Source: Aphanomyces cochlioides (lineage: Eukaryota; Oomycota; Saprolegniomycetes; Saprolegniales; Verrucalvaceae). Taken from it: a stretch of 64,000 nt of DNA. Below, in pieces: positions 43,383 through 54,636 of the stretch. Each line of letters starts with the position of its first letter. Positions within the stretch are counted from its first letter, which is position 1. The stretch is from NCBI GenBank assembly GCA_019828595.1, contig JAHQRK010000008.1, forward strand, positions 2,418,001 through 2,482,000, read 5' to 3'. The notes below the pieces were generated by a model. The model was not told the DNA's origin. It saw nothing but the letters and a program-made list of their open reading frames with translations, and did no database searches. A program made the translations under genes and the position numbers.

Positions 43383-44940
43383 CTACGGATTTGGCTTCAA
43401 GACATTTGCCGTCATGGCGTTCAATTCGTCTGTCGAGTACAACGTGCAGCTCAGTCGGTGGTGGACAAGTTCCAAAAACATACGAGCGCCGAGCGGCAAA
43501 ATTCGATCGTTGAAATCATACTACAAGGAAAAATCAACATGGAAATCACCCTCGGGGGGGTGTTGGGTATACCGTATCGCTGTGGCAATTCCGCGACTGG
43601 GCTTCGTTCTACAAGAATATTCATGTAAGAAACTTGTTGATTGAGGTCAATGGACCTGGTCGACAGTGCCAATCATGAAGAAACAACCAGGACGTTGGTG
43701 CAAATAATACGTGAAGTCTTCACCGGCACAGACGGGCAGTCCATTGTCGGAGACGCGGTCAGCTCCGACGACAGACGCGCCAGTTTCTCGGATAATATTC
43801 GCCTGGCGGTCTGGATTCACCACGACAGCGTACATGTCTGAGATCTCGAGCTTGCCTTCAAGTCCATACGCCGCACAAGTATGCTCGACGAGTGTCTCCA
43901 AGCCTAATGTTGTCTTCGTGGATTCAAGAGCTCTGGTTCAGTGCGTACGTTGATTGATGGTCGATTCAACGGTGGGAGTGAAGTCGCGAATCGTGCCGGA
44001 CAATTTCACCGACGACGGGATGACATTGTCGGCTTCACCGCCGTGAACTTGGCCGATCGAGACAATTGCAGCGTCATGGGGCGACAAACTGCGACTTGTA
44101 ATCGTTTGGATGGCTACAATCAATTGACCAGCAGCTACAATCGGGTCCTAGACACATTGTAAATATCATTTCTGCCTTGGAGTTCAAAGATAAAGTACCT
44201 TGGTGACGTGGGGAGCCGAGCCATGGCCACCAGGACCTGAAATCGTGATGCTGAATGTACTGCCATGGGCCATCAATGGCCCAGCTTTGACTTGAATGTT
44301 TCCAAGAGGAAATGGCCAGTTGTGATAGCCGTAGACTTCGTCGACACCGTCGAGACAGCCGTCTTCGATCATTTTGACAGCCCCTAATGCGAATTTTCAC
44401 GACGGTAATGAACAAGAAAGCGTCGAATTGTACCGAAATAACCTTCTTCCGCGGGTTGAAACAACAATCGAACGACAGCATGCGACGGCATGAAATGACG
44501 GCGTTGCTGGAGCAACGTGGCAAAGCCCATCAAATTCGCCGTATGGCCATCGTGGCCACACATGTGCGCGACGCCAGTCGATTGGGATTCGTACGGAAGA
44601 TGGGGATTCTTCTCCGTCATAGGCAACGCATCCATATCTCCACGGAAAGCCACGCATGTGAGCGCAGATTCGGCAGGCTTGGGACCTTCCGTCGGGCCAA
44701 GAATATCTACGACCAAGCCTACAATATTGCAATTCAAGTCTAGCTGGATAGAATCAACGGAGACGCACCAGTTTTGCCGCAGTCTTGGATCTGTTCTGCT
44801 GGAATGTGCGCTTGGTGGACGAGGTAGTCGCGAACAAACGCTTGTGTTTTGAATTCTTGGAGGCTGAGCTCGGGATTTTGGTGGAAATGGCGGCGAAGGA
44901 CGGCCAGGTCGGCAAAAAACGCATCAAACGTCTCACTCAT
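43383..44940 (-). CDS. M20D metallo-amidohydrolase, copy 13 (7 exons, 420 aa)
   Basis: Minus-strand exons are 44940-44769, 44718-44434, 44383-44199, 44147-43949, 43903-43656, 43608-43573 and 43520-43383; 1263 bases close at TAG. The start MSETFDAFFADLAVL matches sibling N-termini; an upstream in-frame ATG exists at 44955. Motifs are intact: MCGHDGH, PAEEGYFG, YHN, GPGGHGSAP, CAGEDFTYYL and NRNCHSDT-like. Intron pattern equals that of copy 12 (introns 1 and 2 present, 3 absent), so 12 and 13 are probably an inverted duplicate pair. Confidence 0.9.
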
Positions 44941-45150
44941 CTTGGTCTTGAGCATGGAAAGAAAGTGCGGCCTCCAAAAGCAGCTGGGGTTGTGCCAAGC
45001 GTCGACTCCATTTGGTGGAGACTTCCACCTTGTCAAGTGTGGATTTTATCCAGTGAAATGGACTTACCTGCATTTACAAATCGATTTGACCATACTGAAG
45101 CCAAGTTAATTGAAGACCGCTTTCGCTTTGGCGCAGTCTCCTGAGGACTA
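44941..45150. other. Upstream region of copy 13
   Basis: It contains the presumed promoter of copy 13 and abuts a MITE at 45151. Confidence 0.35.
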
Positions 45151-45729
45151 CTACTCTGGTCCATAATATCAGCAACATTTGGGGTATACTTGGTGGATTA
45201 AGGCTGTTTCTACACTAAAATCGATGCTGATTGGTTTATAAAACAGAGCAGACACTTTTTGATCTTCAAACGGAGTTCTGGTTTTGAAATTACAGAAGTG
45301 TAAAAATTCCAAAAATTTGACGACCAGTAGATTATGATGTGCGCCATCAAATAGACGAAGCTTAGACTTATGAGAGAGAGTAATTAAGTAAAGCACACTT
45401 TGTACTACATTGTGGTCAAGCTAGAATTGCCGCTCGGAAACACAATACGTTCATCACAGCACAAACGCTGTTAAATGGTAAGGTTTGAGTTTCTCAAGCT
45501 CTATTTAATCATCAGACAGGAACCCTGTCAGATCTACGGGTTGTATACCGTCTATGTGAAGCTAAATAGACCTCTTAACAACTCCAACAACCAGCTATTG
45601 ACGACAATCTTGCTCTCATCAACTACGTTGGCACTAAATAGTGCCCAGTGTCACAAATGAAGTATACAAAAAACAAATGTGTCAAATACTGTGTAATCCA
45701 AATGTTACTCATAATGCGGACCAGAGTAG
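45151..45729. mobile_element. Mariner-type MITE, 579 bp, TA-flanked
   Basis: It is bounded by TA at 45149-45150 and 45730-45731. Both ends start CTACTCTGGTCC in inverted orientation, with further imperfect symmetry to about 32 bp (ending AACATTTGG on both sides). No transposase frame. The same 12-bp terminus follows a TA at 59547, next to a mariner-like transposase, which is the likely source of mobilising enzyme. Confidence 0.85.
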
Positions 45730-46220
45730 TAACAAATACAGAGCGATTTTATATGTATAGATAATTTGGGGTGTACGACACTTGCATCCGACAATACTAT
45801 GATTGGCAGATATAATTATTACTCACTCACTTGCAGACTGACGCCACAGAGAACTGATCCTGTGTGGAATCCTGGAAACGATGAGAGACGATGAAGAGAT
45901 CGCCGTCGACGAGGAGCTGGCTGCTGTTGTCATGCTCGCCGAGGTTGCCTCCAGTGGTCGGTATAGACGACGCGTTGGGTGGTCTCCCAAAGGTACAGCA
46001 ATCATAGCACCTATACTGCAGACGTCATACACAGCCAGATGAAGATTTGAAGCAACCCAGCACCACGCACACTCGTGCCAAAAGAGGCAACTGGAGCTTT
46101 GAATCATCCCTTCTTCATGAACGCCCGTGCAACATGCTCAAACACCTCCCATCGTCGTGTACACTAAACACAAGACCAAAACAGAAGACCAGATGTAGAT
46201 AGACACATGCATTGACATGA
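45730..46220. other. AT-rich region 3' of the Crypton recombinase
   Basis: No gene recognised. It includes the presumed 3' end of the Crypton element; Cryptons lack terminal repeats, so the boundary cannot be read. Confidence 0.35.
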
Positions 46221-47360
46221 TTATAATCGATTCTCTCGCTTTCTCTTTCGTACCTCTCTCAACAAACTAGAATAGCTGCTTGTGTGTCCAGCATAGGCTG
46301 CTTCGAACTGCTCCAAATTGGTGTAGATTGCAAATGCCAGACCCAGCGTGTGCCTTTCTGAATAACGCTTGCGATCTCTCTTGATCATCTCACGCGAGAA
46401 ATCTTTGATTGCACAAAGCAGCCCCTTCTTTTGGCCAGCTGTAAACCATTGGCTCCAAGCCTCGCTCGCATTTCGTGCTGTTGGAATGCCCTTGGGTACA
46501 ACATAGTCTTTTATCGAGCTTTGATGCCGACGTGGGGATTCAATTTTCTTGCATAACCTCACATTCATTTCCTCTCGAATGCACTTTCGGATTTCATCGA
46601 GCAGAAGCTCCCAGTTGTCCACAACAGCTACATGATTTAAGACACCGCTGTGGCTTGGAGTCTTCATTCGAAGAAGATTTCGAGGGTCAATTTTGTCGCT
46701 AATACTCTTAGTCACAAGATATTCCGCACACGTCTTGGCATCCTCCCACAGGCACCAAGCCATCAGTTCTCTGAAATTAAATTTCCGCTCGGTTGAATCA
46801 AATACTCTGTAAAAACATCCACCACGCCTCATGCTGTGAAGCGAAATTCCAATCGGCAAGGTAGGGGAACTCTCTACAAGGCCTTGGACGAGTCGACGGA
46901 GGAAGTTCTGGTCAAGAGGCTTTAACCAATCCAGCTTCACCGCACCATCATGGAGTATTCGGTACGATGGAAAGACGTACAAATCTTTCGAAACATTCAT
47001 GTGGGTAGCACGGATTCGATCAAGGTAGCCATCATACAGAGCACAAATTCGCAAGCAGGGGTAAAGAGATTCGTCAATCAAATGGTAGATTTGGCATTCT
47101 TTTTCTACGTTGTGCTGGTTAAAGTATGAGACCAAAGCTGTTTTTGCTGCATCAACAGTTCGGGCTTTTCTGCCCAAGGAGTACAGATGATGAAAAAAGT
47201 CCGTACAATCGTTTGCAGTGGCAGTCACTGGGCTCAAACCATCCTTTTTCTCAACGCAATACGCCTCGAATTGCCGCTGATACGTGGAATATGCACTCCT
47301 CGTTGAGGCACCTTGGTATATGTTACTATGATTTTGTGATTTCCGTCCAAATTTGCCAAT
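46221..47360 (-). mobile_element. Crypton-type tyrosine recombinase (5' exon missing)
   Basis: One minus frame of about 380 codons, open from a stop at 47361 and without an ATG near its beginning, so a 5' exon or a truncation is likely. The N-terminal part (YSTYQRQFEAYC onward) resembles a core-binding SAM-like domain. The catalytic core shows HSMRRGG (the H-x-x-R box) followed by WCLWEDAKTCAEYL (histidine position replaced by tryptophan, then the late part of the box). The C-terminal 80 residues (AWSQWFTAGQKKG and RKRYSERHTLGLAFAIY) fit the GCR1_C-like DNA-binding domain of Cryptons. Cryptons move as circular DNA by recombination and are known from oomycetes. I could not locate the exact catalytic tyrosine with certainty (EYL is a candidate). 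Confidence 0.7.
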
Positions 47361-47875
47361 TTAGGCGATATTTCCAATCGCCTGAAAATCGTCCGGACAA
47401 TATGATTGGCTAAAAATAATTTTACTATCAATTGATTGGCTGAAAACTTACCTAAGTTTGTGAGAGAAAAGCTGCAAATCTCAAGTCATCTCTATGACTC
47501 TGAACAACCTTCCACAGCGACCCCACCTCGAAGAGAACTCCACGTCATTCAGCTCTCCTCACGTTGAGCGTACAACAAGTGGAGAGCCCTCTGGCCTCGC
47601 TAGCGCAGGGACGAAGCTTCGTCGATTTCGTGTACCATCCCGATCAAGAAGGTCAAAATAACCTTCTAAAATTGATATTTGTATTATATTTCGAAGGTCT
47701 GGCGATTTGCCGGCGATTGATTCAACCAATCGCCGGAGGAAATTTTGAGTAGAAAGCACAATATATAACATGTAAACAGACGACATTGGTTGACATGAAG
47801 TTGAATGCAAATCACATTCAAATCCCGCTTTCCCTCCTTGAGACTCGTGAGTGATATGTCTTGAACTCCAAAACC
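47361..47875. other. Crypton-flanking region with a possible second fragment
   Basis: On the minus strand, 47690-47760 encodes QNFLRRLVESIAGKSPDL, similar to QNFLRRLVQGLVESSPTL of the recombinase at about 46890. This may be the scrap of a second Crypton copy. Otherwise AT-rich. Confidence 0.35.
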
Positions 47876-48125
47876 TTATTTGATTGAAGGGTTTAGAAAG
47901 TTTAGGTCATTGGTCGATTTCTTGTCTTTTTTATGGGATTCTGTTGTTTCCTCAAAGTCTTTTTTTATTTTGTTGGATTCTTTGATTGGCTCTATGTCCA
48001 TTTTATTTTCATTAATATCCTTGATTGGCTCCAAGTCATTTTTTGTTTTATCGGATTGTTTGATTGGCTCCGTGTCTTTTTCTGAATACGGGTCTAGAAG
48101 TAGATATTTATATCCTGCTAAAATG
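47876..48125 (-). CDS. Repeat-bearing ORF tail (EPIK repeats), partial
   Basis: The minus frame encodes YKYLLLDPYSEKD and then three EPIK units spaced by about 17 residues rich in lysine, asparagine and aspartate, ending ...LNPSIK and a stop. The repeat register is kept only in this frame, which favours coding over the antisense frame. No upstream start was found; a short intron or truncation lies at about 48125. Family unknown; possibly from a mobile element. Confidence 0.35.
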
Positions 48126-48745
48126 TATATTTGTTCTTACCCATGATAAAATATATTTTGTTTAGCTTACAGAGCTGTCGTACAGAAGTCGAGTTTGTGA
48201 GGTTTATTCTTCTATACGCTGTGCTGCTTTGCTACTTGTGCCCTTTGGTTTTGTGTGTGCCTGCGCCTGTGGATCTCTTTGGTGTCGACATCGCCGATTC
48301 TTGAAAATATTAATTTTAATAGTTCAGTTGTGGCGATTATGACCCTTCAAGGAATGTAAAGACACTGGTGTTAGATTATTGCTTTTAGCAACCTATCACA
48401 ACCTACAGTCCAATCACAAACAGTGAATTTAACGAGAACAGCACTAATAACGTTTGTCTACAGTACTAGTCGCGTGTGGAAAATCACGAGTTTCCACCGG
48501 CCGGACGCACCAGCAGCTTGCCGGTGCACCAAAAACCAAATGAGATCAGATGGCTGTGCTGACTCCTGCTCAAACAATATAGCTATTTTAAAAATTAGTT
48601 CAATAGTTATTTAGTCCGACTATTACTTCGATAAAGTAAATTAAATAGAATAGTAAACTTTTTTCGATTGAGTTAACTATTTAATCTTGACAACACTTGA
48701 TAAAGTAAATTTTGAATTTAATTAAGCGAGTGGGACAGACAAGAT
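48126..48745. other. AT-rich intergenic region
   Basis: No gene recognised. Confidence 0.35.
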
Positions 48746-48864
48746 GACAACAGGACAACTTCCCGACAAGCACCACCCAAATCTTCACCCTGACGCAGTC
48801 ATGAGACAACAGGACAACTTCCCGACAAGCACCACCCAAATCTTCACCCTGACGCAGTCATGAG
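48746..48864 (+). repeat. 59-bp tandem duplication, two copies
   Basis: The unit beginning GACAACAGGACAACTTCCCG occurs at 48746-48804 and again at 48805-48863, apparently identical. A recent slippage or unequal-exchange duplication. Confidence 0.85.
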
Positions 48865-49566
48865 ACTGCGAAAACAAATATTGGTCAAATTAATTGCATG
48901 TGTGTTAGTGTGTTGGGGTGTGTTTTGCGTGAAATAGTTAAATACTCGATTCTGATTGGCTGCGAGATTGGAAAAACGATTTAAAAAATCGATACATTTC
49001 CAACCCATCTCATTAGAATGAATCTCACAATATTGTTGCTATAAAATTTAGCAGGATTATTGAATTAACACACAGGGATAAATCTTAAGTGTTGTCAAAG
49101 TTTATCCTATGAATGTGCCAGCATGACTGACGCCCCAGCAATTGTAATAAGCAAACCATGAACTACAGTGCTGGATAGGGAAGGTAGGTACAGTCGTTTT
49201 TTCGTCATAGAAAATCCAATTTTCATCCAATCGTTGATTGGTTTAGCTCATTTAACACCAATGGAAATGACGAATACGACAGTGATTTTAAATATACCAA
49301 ACATTGAATAGTCGATGAGAAATAAAAATAAAACTGAAATGAATGGACTTCAAGGTGGCCAACTGAGAATGCTACAGTCAGGAATTTGCAGCAAGACAAG
49401 ACAGTTAGTGGCTTGTAGTGACAGGTACAGAGATCTGGGAAATATAAGACCAGCAACTAACCCTACCCTACAATAGAACCTTCATAATTGATATTATAAA
49501 TTATAACAGGAAATATAATTGGCAGGATGCCAGCCATCATTTCATGGCCATAAACTGACAAACGTG
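48865..49566. other. AT-rich intergenic region with a dispersed repeat end
   Basis: It holds AAATACTCGATTCTGATTGGCT at 48940-48961, found in reverse at 62075-62096. The rest holds only short frames. Confidence 0.4.
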
Positions 49567-49949
49567 ATGTCAGACAAACACCAAGGCCTGAGTAAGCTAC
49601 GACGCTCCTACACGGCGTCATACAAACTCAAGATTCTTCGTGCCGTTGAAGAAGAAGGCACGCAGGCTGTTGTTGCGAGAACTGGAATCTCAAACGAAAC
49701 TATACGAAAATGGGACGCGACAGCGTTGAAATCCCTTCAAGCCCAAGCGAAAAGGTCCCCTGGTGCGGGGAGACCGTGTATTCTTCCACAGCCTCAAGTA
49801 AGCATAATAAATATATCATACTTTGCTCTTCTTAATAACAATAGAATCTTCTCCATTTCATGGAGTTCTTACGACAAAAACGACGTCCTCTGAGCACCTT
49901 TCACATGGTGCAGTATCTGAAGACACACCACTCAGAGTGGTTGCGATAG
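49567..49949 (+). pseudogene. Helix-turn-helix transposase N-terminus, truncated
   Basis: Two exons (49567-49797, 49845-49949) joined by a 47-bp GT-AG intron give 111 residues. SYTASYKLKILRAVEEEGTQ followed by ARTGISNETIRKWD is a Psq/CENP-B-like helix-turn-helix, and FMEFLRQKRRPL with HMVQYLKTHH matches the region after it in DDE endonuclease-type transposases. A TAG at 49947 is followed by more family-like sequence (WLGLLDNTSSKW), and no DDE domain follows. Confidence 0.6.
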
Positions 49950-51181
49950 TGGTTGGGATTGCTCGACAACACATCCTCGAAATGGATACAGTAAATATTA
50001 AATTATAGAGGTTTTCACTTTATCTATGACTCCTATGACTTTTCATTGAATGCATGGCATTTTGCAATATCGTAGGTATTCTAGTTACTTTCACAGTGCA
50101 TAAACTTTAATGATAGCTTTAAATACAAAGTTCTTGTTCTTGAGACGACACCAATATACAATTTAATAGGATAAAATATTTCACACGTCTATGACTTCAA
50201 CTTGAGTTTGAAACTGACCAATCACCGAAGAGCCGCCGCTGGTCTTATATTTCCCAGATCGCTGTACACCGATCAAACGATCATTCTCCAGAATTCACAG
50301 AAAAATACTTGCGTTTTGAATGCATTTACAGAAAATCTGTCCTGAGTTTTCGTGAATATCAAAAGTAATTTCCATGATAGAAATATATATGACTTGATGT
50401 TTGTATGTAATAATATAGTTTGACAGAAATGCATTTTGCGAGGAATGCACAGAAAGTTTTTTCTGTGGATGTGTAAGCCAATCAGACATCAAGAAAAGGA
50501 CAAAAATAACAATGAAAAGAGATCACTTCCTTTGCATGCAGAAACGTCGTGGTTTCATGATGGCAGATGCTCGAAGAAACCTCATTACGGAGGAGTCTAG
50601 AGTAAAGTAAACTTCAGGTGTCAACCAAATCAAGAAATAGTGCTGCCTTACTGGCAAAAACGATCTACTATAGCCATGCGACAGTCGAAAGACTAGATAA
50701 CAATCAATCTTTCTCTATTCTCTTTCAACAACTTCTTAGAATCTAATACATTTTCTTGAGTCTAAGAACGCTGAAGTCAGTTAATCCTGTAACACATGCC
50801 CATATACCTTTCCCGTTCTTTCTGAGGTTTGAACTCAACCACAAACCACTCTAGTATCGGGTACTCAAGAAAACGACAAGAAAAACAGCCAAACCATCAC
50901 CCATCCTTGCATATTCTTGAGTAACAAAGTTGCAAATCAGTTAATCTTGTAATACATGTCCATTATCGGGTTCTCTAACTTCAAGTCGTCCAAACCTCTT
51001 GGGTCTTGGACCTCCTTCTTGGATGCAACATGAAAAGTGGAGTGTTCAATGTTCAAAGTTTGAAACCAATCAAGCTTCATTCTCAGCAAAATAGAGCATG
51101 ATTGGTCTAAAATAACATGACAGAATCATTTTTCTGTGAATTCCGAAGACAAGTCATTCTTACTCTTATATGTCTTAGACC
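49950..51181. other. AT-rich transposon-derived spacer
   Basis: No intact gene. A diverged direct repeat (CAGTTAATC, then TGTAA, ACATG and CCAT) occurs at about 50776-50815 and 50937-50975. Confidence 0.35.
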
Positions 51182-52155
51182 ATGGCAAGGGGTCAACTGC
51201 TCACCGAAGAGCAGCGTGGTTCGATCTTGAAAGGCAAATTGGTCAATTCGACAGATTGCCAAGGAGATGTTTCTGTCGAAGGGTGCCGTTTGTGGCTTCC
51301 TCAACCTACGGAACTGCCAAACGACCAGTTGGGTCTTCCATTCTCGATGCACGGGACAAACGACATATCCTCTACGACGCGTCCAAAGGAAAATCGAGCT
51401 CAAGTAGGATTCAATTTGATTTAAAGCTCAATGTTTCTTCTCGCACGATACGTCGAGTCATTACTAAGTCCAAACGCTTCAAGTACAAGAAACGCAAGGC
51501 CACCCCTCGCTTAACCAAAGCCCACAAAGACGCTCGAGTTCAATGGGCAACTGACCATGTTGATCTTGGCCTCGGTTGGAACAATGTTGTGTTCTCTGAC
51601 GAGAAAAAATTCAACCTTGATGGTCCCGATGGCCTGCAATACTATTGGCATGACCTCCGCAAGGAAGAACAATCAATGTTGAGCCGCCAAAATGGAGGTA
51701 GCAGTGTGATTTGGGCGGCCATGTCCAGCGAAGGTCTGTCGATGATAACTTTTTTGTCTGGACGTCAAGATTCGACTACGTATTGCCAAAACCTTGTCAA
51801 CTATTTGTTGCCCTTCGCCAATGCCTACCACCCCCAAGGATATGTCTTTCAGCAAGACAATGCCAGTATTCACACCAGCCGCGAAACCATGGAATTTTTG
51901 AAGGATCGAAATGTATCTGTTATGACTTGGCCAGCGCTTTCACCGGACCTAAATCCGATAGAAAACGTTTGGGGCATTCTTACCCGAAAGGTTTATGTGA
52001 ATGGAAGATAATTCTCAAGTGTGCAAGAGCTCAAAAAGGAAATTTTGAAGCAGTGGCAAACAATTGATCATGAAGTGATTTTGAAATTGATTGCATCGAT
52101 GAAATCACGATGCACCAAGGTTTTGCAAGCCAAGGGATCGTTTACCAAATATTAG
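51182..52155 (+). pseudogene. Tc1-like DD34E transposase, broken
   Basis: The ATG at 51182 opens MARGQLLTEEQRG, the usual N-terminus. Two frame changes follow before the main frame picks up at about 51310 (AKRPVGSSILDARDKRH). Catalytic residues are visible: FSDEKKFNLDG (first D), FQQDNASIHTS (second D) and WPALSPDLNPIENVWG (E). An in-frame TAA at 52009 cuts off the last 48 codons, which otherwise remain open to TAG 52153-52155. Terminal inverted repeats were not found. Probably immobile. Confidence 0.8.
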
Positions 52156-53784
52156 TATGCATAACGATGAATAAAAGCTTTCATTTTGTTGATTTTTGTC
52201 AAGTGTACCTTTCTTCGATGGCCAACATTTTTTTTGAAATATTGTTTTCTGTCGATATTTCAACTTGTGAATTAACATCCGAAATTGCGAAATGAACAAA
52301 AAGATTTGTCGTTTCAAGCTCTATCATTCCGTCGGGGTAGTATGTTGATACGATTTGATGTGACTATGTTCTGAAGAAAAATCAACTGGACCTACCTTCC
52401 CTGTCCAGCACTGTAGCGTGGGATGATCTACAATGCTATTCACACGGCTACTGCACACGCGCAATGCAAAACGAGTGTAATTTTTGTTTTTTACCCATTG
52501 AGGAAGATTCGTTGTAACACATTTTTTCCCAGTTGACCACTTCGATAAGCAGTTCATGACAGGAAAACATTGCCTCCTGGGTGCCAAACGACATACGTAG
52601 TCGTGGGAAGTAATATGCGAATACCTTGTCAAGTTTCCACAGCATGAGATGGTCCAGGCAACGCAAGGAGTCATTTCGACCAGATAGGCGTCGGCATAGC
52701 AAGCATAATGTGTTCTCCACAATTCATTTCACGCTCGAGTTACACGAGTTTCTCTGTCATTGTCAACCAACGCGTCATCCACACCTGTTGGATCACTTCA
52801 GAAACTTTATTCGCTCTGCAAATACATGGGTGAAATCCACGGCGAAATTCCGAGCGATCAACCAGCGTGCTACGTATTTATTAAAGCCATAAGAGTTAGT
52901 CTCTCACCTCTTACACTGTAGCCCAAACGCATCCACTTCATTTATACTTCAAGAGATGTCATCAACTGAATTTCGTCATACTGTCACCTCGTGGAATTGA
53001 CAGTACGAGTCGCTTGCAAACTTTGGTAAATCGGTGCATCACTACAAGCAGAGTATTTCCAAAGGATGGCGGTAATGCAAGTCTCTTCTTTGGCATTCGA
53101 TCCCGAGTCTCTTGATCGGTGGTGTCAACAATTACACGGTAGATTTGCTGTATATAATGCACCCCGAGTAGCTTGGCGGGTGTGGGTTTGTAGACTGGTC
53201 ACATAACCCATCTGTGTTGTTTGTGACACTAAAAATCGGCGGCGTGGCCTTGCAAACGCCGCGGTCAGTGTCCTTCCTTGGGCTGGCGCTTGGAAAAGCA
53301 CGGATGGAAAAGCCGTCTTGAGCGATCGTCCGGCCCTACACGAGTTCAGTGTGGCTGATCAAAAATGAGTCATAGACAGGGGATGCACTGCGACATGGAC
53401 GCATACGCACTTGACATTTCAAACGCGTGACATTAATCTGCCAGAGTGAGTGCCACATCTTGATGCATGGTACGCGTGAGCCATCATGGTTGCCCTCTCG
53501 ATTCATGACGCCTTGATGACTTGTCGATGGTCGAATTGTTGCAACGAGGGGCTTGGAGTCGATGACGAGAAGCCCTGGAGACGCTACCATGTCCATCTTT
53601 GCATGTTTGGATTGTGCAAAGGACGGTGGTCTTCTCTGGTCCATTTGGCACTCGTGACAGAAAGCCACTGCGGTAACAAAACACGTCACACACAGTCCGT
53701 CATTTGATCTCATCGACTCTGAAGTCGATCGACATATCCAGATACAATCCCAACTTTCATTTCTCAATTTCGTTTCTGGGGGCG
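52156..53784. other. Region with unidentified gene remnants
   Basis: Minus frames at 52720-52324 and 53162-52962 have the look of decayed transposon coding sequence, but I could not assign a family. A long minus frame (54166-53336) overlaps the small plus-strand CDS and shows no conserved motif. Confidence 0.3.
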
Positions 53785-54009
53785 ATGCCACGCTGCGACT
53801 TGTGCGACCAACCTGCGAAACCAGACTCGACGCGATGCCGGGCCCACACGACAACAACGACAGAGAGCCATGATGTATCGCTTGAGTTCTTCGCCACGCG
53901 GTCAGCCACCGTCGCGTTCCCCGCCATGAACCTCGAGGACGAAACCAAACAAGAGTCATCGCTGGAAGGCTTTGTCGTCGACAAGATTGCTGTTGTGCGT
54001 CATAATTGA
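53785..54009 (+). CDS. Small hypothetical protein with a C-x2-C motif (74 aa)
   Basis: The ATG at 53785 gives MPRCDLCDQPAKPDSTRC, a possible single zinc-binding cluster, followed by a threonine stretch and an acidic tail. It could be a first exon or a complete small protein. No family recognised; the antisense strand is also open. Confidence 0.35.
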   Translation: MPRCDLCDQPAKPDSTRCRAHTTTTTESHDVSLEFFATRSATVAFPAMNLEDETKQESSLEGFVVDKIAVVRHN

Positions 54010-54636
54010 GAGAAATACCAAGTTTGTGTCCGTGTTGAATCCTTCCTTGTCTTGGCGGCTTGACTGACACGACAAACACACACGAGTCATTCGTCACAGC
54101 TTGCAGTGTTGCTAACGAGCAATTGCTCCATGGCTTAGTAGTATGCGAACGACGGCGTCCCTGCATGTTGTATCCATCAAAGGGACTGCAATTTCCTTCA
54201 TCCCGCGTCTAGATAGATCAGGCATCTGCGAAATCATTTCCTAGTGACATCAGGAGCATGGAACGTGAAAGGGAGTTACATGACAGTCCTTTGTCCTTGG
54301 ATTAGTCATCGTCGGACGCGTCGAGCATCCCACGATGCAATCGTCGTGAGTCAAATCCCACTGGATCGCTAATTACACATCTACATGTTGCACAATGTCA
54401 ATCCCGAAACATTTTCCAGCGTACGAAACGAATCAATGCCACTTCATCTTGAAAAGACCATGTCGTCTGAGTACCTACACGAAGTCCGATACAAACAATA
54501 CGATTTCCGCCACAGAAACGCTAGTCATCATCTTGATTGAGCTCAACTGCTGGGGATAGAAACAGTGATGAAGCCAGATTGATGTGCAGGAGACATGATG
54601 AAACATAGAAAATCCAAAGCATGTATATATATACTC
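54010..54636. other. Intergenic region
   Basis: About 630 bp between a convergent pair. No gene or repeat identified. Confidence 0.4.

Noticed and set aside
52324..53162. Possible piggyBac-type transposase remnant on the minus strand
   Set aside because: Frames look like decayed coding sequence, but I could not find the DDD residues or the C-terminal cysteine cluster needed for that assignment.
53336..54166. 276-codon minus-strand frame
   Set aside because: It has an ATG but no recognisable domain, and other frames in the region are equally open. Not supportable as a gene.
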